From NCBI GenBank assembly GCA_902782785.1, contig CACZOH010000054.1, positions 1 to 5,588 on the forward strand: a stretch of DNA of 5,588 nucleotides, read 5' to 3'. Under the pieces are notes generated by a model. That model was not told the origin of the DNA, ran no database searches, and saw only the letters and a list, made by a program, of their open reading frames with translations. Below, piece by piece: positions 1 to 5,260 of the stretch. Made by a program: the position numbers and the translations under genes. The DNA comes from an uncultured Ruminococcus sp. (GTDB lineage: Bacteria; Bacillota; Clostridia; Oscillospirales; CAG-272). How positions within the stretch are numbered: position 1 is the first letter of the stretch; each line of letters begins with the position of its first letter.

Positions 1-672
1 ACGGATTTTACCGTCCGCTATTCGATAGACGGAGACGGTATGGTTTTCGTTTTCTATAACGACGCGCCCGTTTCCGGCGCCGTCGTTTTGATGGAAGTCA
101 GATTCAGGATACTTGAGGGAGAGCCCGGCGACGCCGTGACCGTAAGGACCGGTTCGCCCGTATTGTCGGACGGCAGGCTTGAGGTGACGCCGCCCGTGTC
201 TGAATACGCCTGCACGCTGACCGAGGGCGTACACAGCGAGACCGAAACGGACGCGGCGACAGACGCCGGCACGGATACGGCAACAGACGCCGAAACGGAC
301 AGGCAGACGGACTCCGTCACGGAAAAACAGACGGAGACGGAAAAGGAATCCGGAACCGAAACGGAAACGGCGCCCGTGACCGAGCCCCGGACGGAGACCG
401 GGGTCGAAACGGTAACGGAGACGGAAACGGAAACCGAGACCGAAACGGAGCCCCGTGACGATACGGAAACGGAGACGGAAGCGGAGACAGATACAAAAGC
501 CGTGACCGAAACCGAAAAAGAAACGACGACGCCCGAAACGGAGCCGGTAAATCGGGAAAAAGGACGCTTCTCGAGCTTTATTTCCGTTGCCGCCGTGGTC
601 GCCGCCTCATTCGCTCTCTCAGCCGGCGGTTGGCTGCTCTGTGAAAAACTGAAAAACAAAAAGGCGGTTTAA
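1..672 (+). CDS. Surface protein, 3' end only: cohesin-like domain, Thr/Glu spacer, C-terminal membrane anchor
   Basis: The frame is open from base 1, so the true start lies upstream; the ATG at 40 is internal, because in-frame sequence before it (TDFTVRYSIDGDG) continues the same beta-rich domain. 223 residues are visible. Bases 1 to about 235 encode alternating hydrophobic strands (MVFVFYNDA, VLMEVRFRILEG, GDAVTV, VLSDGRLEV) that resemble the last strands of a cohesin domain; with the N-terminus missing this is a tentative family call. Bases 238-543 encode about 102 residues dominated by Thr, Glu and Asp, a typical extended wall-spanning spacer. Bases 577-642 encode one hydrophobic helix (FISVAAVVAASFALS...WLLC), followed by a short basic tail, EKLKNKKAV. 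No LPXTG-like sorting motif precedes the helix, so membrane anchoring with the body outside is likelier than sortase attachment. The domain and anchor suggest display or scaffolding of secreted enzymes. The stop lies inside a terminator palindrome. Confidence 0.8.
   Translation, partial: TDFTVRYSIDGDGMVFVFYNDAPVSGAVVLMEVRFRILEGEPGDAVTVRTGSPVLSDGRLEVTPPVSEYACTLTEGVHSETETDAATDAGTDTATDAETDRQTDSVTEKQTETEKESGTETETAPVTEPRTETGVETVTETETETETETEPRDDTETETEAETDTKAVTETEKETTTPETEPVNREKGRFSSFISVAAVVAASFALSAGGWLLCEKLKNKKAV
238..543 (+). repeat. Thr/Glu/Asp-rich low-complexity coding repeat
   Basis: Within the surface protein, ACG/ACC codons alternate with GAA/GAG/GAC, giving degenerate units such as GAGACGGAAACGG. 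It is densest around 415-450 and 461-490. The two-codon period encodes (T-E)n, (T-D)n and T-E-K variants. The antisense strand is open as a Ser-Val repeat purely because of this composition. Such tracts are prone to slippage, so length may vary between strains. Confidence 0.8.
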
Positions 673-678
673 ACCGCC
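645..678 (-). terminator. Intrinsic terminator of the CARF-nuclease gene, overlapping the convergent gene's 3' end
   Basis: GGCGGTTTAAACCGCC at 663-678 is a perfect 16-bp palindrome (6-bp stem, TTAA loop). On the minus strand it is followed immediately by TTTTTGTTTTTCAG, the reverse complement of the codons for the Lys/Asn-rich C-terminal tail of the plus-strand gene. That is a strong intrinsic terminator for transcripts arriving from the nuclease gene. It lies 44 bp past that gene's stop codon. The palindrome also contains the plus-strand gene's stop codon, in its loop. Confidence 0.75.
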
Positions 679-690
679 GATACGTAAAAC

Positions 691-723
691 GGACGGCTGC
701 TTCGGGCAGCCGTCCGGCTTTTT
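691..723 (+). terminator. Intrinsic terminator of the surface-protein gene
   Basis: GGACGGCTGC (691-700) and GCAGCCGTCC (706-715) pair perfectly over 10 bp around a 5-nt TTCGG loop. The stem is followed by GGC and then TTTTT at 719-723. It lies 18 bp after the TAA at 670-672. The U-tract overlaps the stop codon of the convergent nuclease gene (722-724). Read on the minus strand, the same stem is followed only by GTTTTA, a weaker U-tract. Confidence 0.85.
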
Positions 724-1894
724 ATATCGGAAAATGATCGAGAAAGACGGATTTAAGGTTCTTCAGCGAGGTGTTCAGCACGTTGTCTATCAGAATTACG
801 CCCATTTCTTTTGCGCGTTCCTTCACGGGATCGAACGCCGGCTCGGAGCAGATAAGGACGGGAACGGCGAATTTGCCGCCGTACTGCTCCGCCATCGTAA
901 GGATCTCATACAGGTATTCCTTCGTCGGCTTCGTGCATTTGCAGCTGCAGAGCACAAGGCGGTTTTTATATACCGCGGTCAGATCTATCTCGTTTCTCGG
1001 ATCGCCTTTTCTCTTTGTTATCAGGCCGTCAAGGTCTATGAGCACACCCGACGCGGCGTCAGTGAACGCGCCGCACTCCACGGCGGCGAGGCAGGAGTAA
1101 AGCTCAAGCGCCGTGCCGCTCTTTTCATACATTTCTATCGTTTTCGCCCTGGGGCAAAGATCGTATTCAAGATACGTTTTGCACTTATCGTCAACGTATA
1201 TCCTGTCGTTTTTTATTATACCGCGCTTGCGCAGAAGCGGTATGAGACGCTCGCAGGTTTTTCTGTCGTCGCTTCTCGTAAGCTTTTTCATAACGTGGCT
1301 GCCGTCGCGCCTGTTCGGCATACTGCAGAATCTGTTCCAGTCAGCCGTACAGCCCTTTACCGTGTCCCACATGCGCGATATCTCCGTGCGCAGACCCGCG
1401 TTATCGCGTATATCCGCCGCCGTCTTGGAGCTTGATATCACCGCGCCGCCGGACAGGCTTATTATCTCGTCCGCGGATAGCCGGCGAGCCGGCTTGTTGT
1501 CGCACAGCTCCGGATACTGTATATGCTCCTCACCGTTTGATATATCGTAAAATGAGATGCTGACGTTCTTTTTATCGCAGGTTCCGGCAAGTATCCCGGA
1601 CGCGGCGGAAAAAAGCTCGTGCCCGCCCGTCAGGTCTATAACGTATTCGTTCGCCCCGCCTATTATCTCGTACAAAAGCCTGTAAGCGCCGCTCAGAGTT
1701 TTGTCCGGTACGGTGAGAAATACGGTCTGAGCTCCGAATTTGCCCGATATTATCGTATCGAGCACCTCCGCGCGCCGTCCGTTCCCGCTGTCCTCCTCAA
1801 AACCGATAAAATACACGCGGTCATATTTGCCGTACAGAAAAGGAGAAACGTTTTTTATGTTTTCCTCGCATAAAAATTCTATAAGTATCTTCAT
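722..1894 (-). CDS. CARF-domain PD-(D/E)XK nuclease, Card1/Can2-like (DUF1887 family)
   Basis: 390 residues, close to the usual length of Card1/Can2-type proteins. Residues 1 to about 140 fit a CARF Rossmann domain: an opening strand MKILIEFL, YDRVYFIGFE near 24-33, and the glycine ligand motif VIDLTGGHE at 85-93. About 195-245 looks like a winged-helix linker (MKKLTRSDDRK...LLRKRGIIKNDRIYV). About 250-390 is the nuclease: helix with E264 (TALELY), LIDLDG at 285-290, NEID with D304, then CSCKC with S317 and K319 as the (D/E)xK position, and a final AKEMGVILID. Characterised relatives bind cyclic tetra-adenylate made by type III CRISPR complexes and then nick or cut nucleic acid in the cytoplasm. 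That activity is inferred here. Odd points: Ser where many nucleases have Glu, GGHE instead of GGTK in the CARF loop, and no CRISPR genes nearby. GGGAGG at 1900-1905 lies 5 nt before the ATG and supports the start. The gene is monocistronic. Confidence 0.85.
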   Translation of the reverse strand: MKILIEFLCEENIKNVSPFLYGKYDRVYFIGFEEDSGNGRRAEVLDTIISGKFGAQTVFLTVPDKTLSGAYRLLYEIIGGANEYVIDLTGGHELFSAASGILAGTCDKKNVSISFYDISNGEEHIQYPELCDNKPARRLSADEIISLSGGAVISSSKTAADIRDNAGLRTEISRMWDTVKGCTADWNRFCSMPNRRDGSHVMKKLTRSDDRKTCERLIPLLRKRGIIKNDRIYVDDKCKTYLEYDLCPRAKTIEMYEKSGTALELYSCLAAVECGAFTDAASGVLIDLDGLITKRKGDPRNEIDLTAVYKNRLVLCSCKCTKPTKEYLYEILTMAEQYGGKFAVPVLICSEPAFDPVKERAKEMGVILIDNVLNTSLKNLKSVFLDHFPI

Positions 1895-1918
1895 ACATAC
1901 CTCCCGCGCACTAAGTAT

Positions 1919-1946
1919 ATTATAGTATAAATTTGTAAAAAGTCAA
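1919..1946 (-). promoter_or_regulatory. Sigma-A type promoter for the CARF-nuclease gene
   Basis: Read on the minus strand: -35 TTGACT (1946-1941), 16-bp spacer, -10 TATAAT (1924-1919). Both boxes are at or near consensus. Transcription should begin near 1912, leaving a leader of roughly 18 nt that consists mostly of the GGGAGG ribosome binding site. The -35 box lies in the left arm of the inverted repeat at 1939-1963. Confidence 0.8.
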
Positions 1947-1963
1947 TACGGCTTATTGACTTT
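1939..1963. promoter_or_regulatory. Perfect inverted repeat spanning both divergent -35 boxes (candidate operator)
   Basis: AAAGTCAATA (1939-1948) and TATTGACTTT (1954-1963) are exact reverse complements, separated by the 5-nt centre CGGCT. Each arm contains one TTGACT -35 box, so the two promoters fire outward from a common symmetric core. Only the hexamers need match for promoter function. The extra four matched bases in each arm suggest a dimeric regulator site, but a by-product of back-to-back consensus boxes in AT-rich DNA is possible. No regulator gene is present in the window. Confidence 0.6.
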
Positions 1964-1984
1964 ATGCGCCTTTTGTTGTATAAT
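1956..1984 (+). promoter_or_regulatory. Sigma-A type promoter of the acetylesterase operon
   Basis: TTGACT (1956-1961), an exact 17-bp spacer and TATAAT (1979-1984), an almost ideal housekeeping promoter. Transcription should start near 1991, about 26 nt before the preferred ATG at 2017. No attenuator or riboswitch-sized leader is possible in that space, so control is expected at initiation. Confidence 0.85.
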
Positions 1985-2005
1985 ATTTTCAGTTTTAGGA
2001 TCGGC

Positions 2006-2012
2006 AGGTGAT
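2006..2012 (+). promoter_or_regulatory. Ribosome binding site that decides the start of the first esterase
   Basis: AGGTGAT matches the 3' part of the full anti-Shine-Dalgarno complement (AGGAGGTGAT) over seven bases and ends 4 nt before ATG 2017. That favours ATG 2017 over the in-frame GTG at 2008, which sits inside this site. The GTG does have AGGA (1997-2000) 7 nt upstream, so it remains possible. The choice changes only three residues. Confidence 0.6.
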
Positions 2013-2016
2013 AAAT

Positions 2017-3465
2017 ATGCAAATCAACGCGGCTTTACCTACGGAAGGCAAAACAGAAAAGACGGGAAGAGGAAGCTTTTTCCGTGTGCCGGAATTCAAG
2101 GTTTCGGGAGCTTTTGGCTCCTCCATGGTGCTTCAAAGGGATAAAGAAATAAAGATATACGGCTTTTCGGATAAGGACGGAACCGTCGTATGCGGCGAGT
2201 TTGACGGCGAGACGGTGAAGGCCGTCGTATCGGATAAGGCTTTCACTCTCACGTTTTCGCCGCGTCCCGCGTGCGGCACGGGAAAAACGATGCGCATATA
2301 CGACGACAGAGGAAACGAGGCGGTGTTTGACGACGTGCTTACGGGCGACGTATGGATCATCGGCGGTCAGTCTAACGCCGAGCTGAATCTGCGCTTCGTA
2401 TCCCCGGACGATCTGCCGGCGGAGTTTGACGAAAACGGAAAATACAGACTTTTCATGCAGACGCAGGCGTATCCTTTTGCTCACCCCGAGCTTTGCGCCG
2501 AGCCTCAGCCAGACGTTATCTGTCCGGACTGGCGCTGGAGGCTGCCCGGCGCCGAGGCGTCGCTGTCGTTTTCCGCCATAGGATATTTCATAGCCGGAAA
2601 GCTTTATGAAGAGACCGCGGTGCCGATAGGAGCGATAAATATGTCCGCGGGCGGAGCGTGCATCAAAGAACTGATCCCGTCCGCGCTTGCGGACGAGCTC
2701 GGATACACGGACGGTGCAAACGTTTGCAGAAGCGGCTATTACAACACGCTTATACATCCGTTTGAAGGCATTTCGTTCAAGGGCATGGTCTTTTTCCAGG
2801 GGGAAAGCGAGGGAATATGGCGGGAGCGCGCGGAAGCGTACGATACGGAGCTTACGCGCCTTGTGGAAGACGAAAGAGAGCGCTTCGGCTTTGAATTTCC
2901 GTTCTACAACGTTCAGCTGTCGTCGTACAGAAGCGAGGGCAAGCAGTATTTCCCGTTTCTTGAAACGGTGAGGGTAAGACAGTTCGACGCGGCGGCAAAG
3001 ATCAGAAACAGTTACTTAACGGTCGATATGGACCTTGGCTCTCCGCCCGAATGGGGCGATTTTGCGCATTCGCCGAAGAAAAAACCGCTGTGCGAACGCA
3101 TAACCGCGCAGATACTCGCCGCGGAATACGGAATAGGTGAGCTTTCAGACGCAAATCCCCCGTCGCCCGTTTCGGCTTCGGTTTCGGGCGATAACGTCGT
3201 GATAAAATTCAAGGACGTGTCAAACGGACTTGAAAGCAGAAACGGAACGGATGCGGTAAACGGCTTTTCCTTCGGAGAATTCGGCGCGTTCACGGACGCG
3301 GAGGCGAGAATAACGGGTAAAGACGAAATAACCGTAAAGGCGCCCCGCGGCGCGGATAAAGGTTACGTGAATTACGCTTACGCAAGCGATATAAACGACA
3401 AAAACGCGGAGCTTATCAAATCAAACGGTCTTCCTTGCCCCGCATTCAGAATAAAAACCGTATAG
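2017..3465 (+). CDS. SGNH-fold carbohydrate/sialate O-acetylesterase-like protein, cytoplasmic paralogue
   Basis: 482 residues from ATG 2017. The order matches the sialate O-acetylesterase (SASA) family: an N-terminal beta domain with FGSSMVLQRDKEI (canonical MVLQR), then GDVWIIGGQSNAE with nucleophile S119, the GG pair G212-G213 in INMSAGGACI, FFQGESEG with Q261-G262-E263-S264, and a block V DxxH made by D348 and H351 (DFAHSPKK). A C-terminal beta domain ends in NGLPCPAFRI, like the family's GLPA-PFR ending. The family hydrolyses O-acetyl esters on sialic acids or other sugars. All catalytic positions are present, so activity is likely, but the substrate is unknown. There is no signal peptide: the N-terminus (MQINAALPTEGKTEK) is polar, so it probably acts on imported sugars in the cytoplasm. 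It is the first gene of a two-gene operon; its TAG overlaps the next gene's ribosome binding site. Confidence 0.85.
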   Translation: MQINAALPTEGKTEKTGRGSFFRVPEFKVSGAFGSSMVLQRDKEIKIYGFSDKDGTVVCGEFDGETVKAVVSDKAFTLTFSPRPACGTGKTMRIYDDRGNEAVFDDVLTGDVWIIGGQSNAELNLRFVSPDDLPAEFDENGKYRLFMQTQAYPFAHPELCAEPQPDVICPDWRWRLPGAEASLSFSAIGYFIAGKLYEETAVPIGAINMSAGGACIKELIPSALADELGYTDGANVCRSGYYNTLIHPFEGISFKGMVFFQGESEGIWRERAEAYDTELTRLVEDERERFGFEFPFYNVQLSSYRSEGKQYFPFLETVRVRQFDAAAKIRNSYLTVDMDLGSPPEWGDFAHSPKKKPLCERITAQILAAEYGIGELSDANPPSPVSASVSGDNVVIKFKDVSNGLESRNGTDAVNGFSFGEFGAFTDAEARITGKDEITVKAPRGADKGYVNYAYASDINDKNAELIKSNGLPCPAFRIKTV

Positions 3466-3468
3466 GAG
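3464..3468 (+). promoter_or_regulatory. Ribosome binding site overlapping the upstream stop codon
   Basis: AGGAG begins within the TAG stop (3463-3465) of the first esterase and lies 7 nt before ATG 3476. An in-frame TTG at 3470 is only 1 nt from it and therefore unlikely as a start. The arrangement implies translational coupling of the two esterases. Confidence 0.8.
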
Positions 3469-3475
3469 ATTGAAG

Positions 3476-5092
3476 ATGAAAAAAAAGGTATGTTTACTTC
3501 TTGCTCTGACGTTTGTCACGGCATCATTCTTCGCCTGCTCGGGCACGCCGGAAACGACGTCGGAGTCCCTGACCGATCCCGTGACGACGGAGGAGGTCAC
3601 GACCGTGGAGATCACGACCGAAGAGATCACAACGGAGGAGGTCACAACGGAGGAGGAGACCGAGCCCGAGGAGACGATACCCGAGTTCATCGTCGTTGAG
3701 GACGAGGAGGCGACTCTCACTCTGCCGAGAACGTTCGGCTCGCATATGGTGCTTCAAAGAGACGCGGAAATACGCGTATTCGGCAAATCGAACAGGGACG
3801 GGGCGGTCATACGCGGCACGTTCAAGGAGCAGACCGCATACGCCCTGGTCAAAAACGGGGAGTTCACGCTGAAGTTCGCGCCGGAGCCCGCGTCCGCGGA
3901 GCAGGCTGAGCTTACGGTAGAGGACGACAAGGGAAATTCCGTTAAATTCGAGGACGTGCTCGTAGGCGACGTGTGGCTTATCTCGGGACAGTCCAACGCA
4001 AACATAAGCCTTCTCGAAATAGGCGGCGGACTTAAAAGATTCCCGACTTTTGATGAAAATGAAAATATGCGTATCTTTATGCAGAGACCGGATTATTATC
4101 TGGACAATCCGAAGCTTGTCAAGGATCCCTGCGACGATTTTCCGGACCCTAACGTAAGGTGGAAAAAGCCCGACAAGGCGGCGTCGCTTGAGTTTTCGGC
4201 GCTCGGCTTCTTCTTCGGACGCCGGATGTCGTCCGATCTCGGCATACCGGTGGGCGTCATAAACATAGCCGCGAACGGCGCGCAGATACAGGAGCTTATG
4301 ACAAAGGCGGCTGCCAAGAGAGTAAAGCTCACGACGTCTTACAAGGTTAAGCCCGGCGGCTTCTTCAACGGTATGGTTCATCCGTTCGTAGGCATATCGT
4401 TCAAGGGGATGGTGTTCTTCCAGGGCGAAAGCGAAGGCGGAATGGACAGCACGGCAAAGAAATACGACGAGTATTTAAAGGAATACGTCGCCGATATGAA
4501 AAATCAGTTCGGGTTTGATTTCGCGTTTTACGCGATACAGCTGTCAAGCTATTCAAAAGCAAGTCAGGCAGGCTTCGGACGCGTCAATTACGTCCGTTTC
4601 GGACAGTATCAGGCAATGGCGGATATGGGCAGCGAGAATTTACTGCCCTCGTATGATCTGCGCTCTCCCGATAATTATTTCGATTATATGCATTCTCCCA
4701 AAAAAGAGGAGACGGCGGACCGCGTTGCCGATCTTGTGCTCGCAAAGGAATACGGCATAGGCGACAAGAACGATTTTCTCGCGCCGATGCCCGAAAAGAT
4801 AACTCTTTCGGAGGATAAAACGACGGTAACCGTAAAATTCAAAAACGTGCGCGACGGGCTCGTATCAAAGAGCGGAACCGAAAGCGTCAACGGCTTTTAC
4901 GTCGGCACGGAGAAAAAGCTGAAGGCGGCGGAGGCGGAGATAGTATCAAAGGATACCGTTCTCGTACACGTTCCCGCGGACGCGGAGACGGAAAAGATAG
5001 CTTATGCGTTCGACGTTGTGATAAACGAGCAGAATACGCAGCTGTATAATTCCGGAAATATGCCCGCGCTCGCGTTCTGGCAGGATCTGTAA
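3476..5092 (+). CDS. SGNH-fold carbohydrate/sialate O-acetylesterase-like lipoprotein
   Basis: 538 residues from ATG 3476. Residues 1-21 form a lipoprotein signal: MKKK, a hydrophobic core (LLLALTFVTASFF), then AC-SG with C21 as the probable lipidated residue. The -3 Phe makes the lipobox non-canonical. Residues 22 to about 75 are a Thr/Glu linker containing five pentapeptide units (36-60). The enzyme part is co-linear with the upstream paralogue: FGSHMVLQRDAEI, GDVWLISGQSNAN with S173, INIAANGAQIQE with N267-G268, FFQGESEG with Q316-G317-E318-S319, and DYMHSPKK with D403 and H406. A C-terminal beta domain follows. Nucleophile, acid and base are present, so surface deacetylation of acetylated glycans is the likely role; the exact sugar is unknown. 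The first Gly of the usual GG oxyanion region is Asn here. It lies 10 bp after the first esterase in one transcript, which ends at the hairpin at 5111. Confidence 0.86.
   Translation: MKKKVCLLLALTFVTASFFACSGTPETTSESLTDPVTTEEVTTVEITTEEITTEEVTTEEETEPEETIPEFIVVEDEEATLTLPRTFGSHMVLQRDAEIRVFGKSNRDGAVIRGTFKEQTAYALVKNGEFTLKFAPEPASAEQAELTVEDDKGNSVKFEDVLVGDVWLISGQSNANISLLEIGGGLKRFPTFDENENMRIFMQRPDYYLDNPKLVKDPCDDFPDPNVRWKKPDKAASLEFSALGFFFGRRMSSDLGIPVGVINIAANGAQIQELMTKAAAKRVKLTTSYKVKPGGFFNGMVHPFVGISFKGMVFFQGESEGGMDSTAKKYDEYLKEYVADMKNQFGFDFAFYAIQLSSYSKASQAGFGRVNYVRFGQYQAMADMGSENLLPSYDLRSPDNYFDYMHSPKKEETADRVADLVLAKEYGIGDKNDFLAPMPEKITLSEDKTTVTVKFKNVRDGLVSKSGTESVNGFYVGTEKKLKAAEAEIVSKDTVLVHVPADAETEKIAYAFDVVINEQNTQLYNSGNMPALAFWQDL
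3581..3655 (+). repeat. Five tandem pentapeptide-coding 15-bp units in the lipoprotein linker
   Basis: VTTEE-VTTVE-ITTEE-ITTEE-VTTEE, five 15-bp units in register, followed by the irregular ETEPEE. Units 4 and 5 differ by a single base (ATC versus GTC). This is a recent-looking expansion of a flexible acidic spacer that holds the esterase domain away from the membrane. The composition resembles the spacer of the surface protein at 238-543. Confidence 0.85.
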
Positions 5093-5110
5093 AATTTAAT
5101 AATGATAAAA

Positions 5111-5154
5111 CCGACCGAAGTAAGGAGCATATCCGCGCTTCGGTCGGGTTTTTT
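5111..5154 (+). terminator. Intrinsic terminator of the acetylesterase operon
   Basis: CCGACCGAAG (5111-5120) pairs with CTTCGGTCGG (5138-5147) over 10 bp. The 17-nt loop may itself form a small GGA/TCC stem. After one G comes TTTTTT (5149-5154). It begins 18 bp after the TAA of the lipoprotein gene. Confidence 0.85.
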
Positions 5155-5157
5155 CGT

Positions 5158-5186
5158 TTGAATCCGTCAGACGTACGGAATATATT
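5158..5186 (+). promoter_or_regulatory. Candidate promoter for the downstream secreted protein (upstream option)
   Basis: TTGAAT (5158-5163), a 17-bp spacer and TATATT (5181-5186), directly after the operon terminator. This would give a leader of about 68 nt before ATG 5261. The boxes are each imperfect, so the call is tentative; the extended -10 at 5221 is an alternative. Confidence 0.4.
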
Positions 5187-5220
5187 TCACGCGATCCCGC
5201 TATGATAATTCATATTTCAA

Positions 5221-5229
5221 TGATACAAT
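5221..5229 (+). promoter_or_regulatory. Candidate extended -10 promoter for the downstream secreted protein
   Basis: TGATACAAT fits an extended -10 (TGn followed by TACAAT) and would place the start of transcription near 5236, about 25 nt before ATG 5261. That leader length matches those of the two other promoters in this window. No good -35 is visible at 16-18 bp, which extended -10 promoters tolerate. Confidence 0.4.
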
Positions 5230-5260
5230 GAATACAAATAAATCTTATGTGGAGACTGTT

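Noticed and set aside
54..659. Long minus-strand open frame encoding a Ser-Val repeat protein
   Set aside because: It is the exact antisense of the Thr/Glu codon repeat, has no supported start site, and lies opposite a gene with a domain, a membrane anchor and a terminator.
544..672. Sortase (LPXTG) anchor in the surface protein
   Set aside because: A hydrophobic helix and basic tail are present, but no LPXTG-like pentapeptide precedes them.
734..1435. Plus-strand open frame of 233 codons
   Set aside because: It lies antisense to the CARF nuclease, has low-complexity Arg/Ala/Tyr composition and no family features; a shadow of codon bias.
2008..2016. GTG at 2008 as the start of the first esterase
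   Set aside because: It sits inside the AGGTGAT ribosome binding site that is well placed for ATG 2017; not excluded, but less likely.
2035..2757. Minus-strand open frame of 240 codons
   Set aside because: Antisense to the first esterase; Arg/Val-rich composition and no recognisable motifs.
3470..3475. TTG at 3470 as the start of the lipoprotein
   Set aside because: It is only 1 nt from the AGGAG site, while ATG 3476 is 7 nt away and gives a clean MKKK leader.
3524..4381. Minus-strand open frame of 285 codons
   Set aside because: Antisense to the lipoprotein esterase; Arg/Leu-rich low complexity from reading the linker and SGNH codons backwards, without promoter support.
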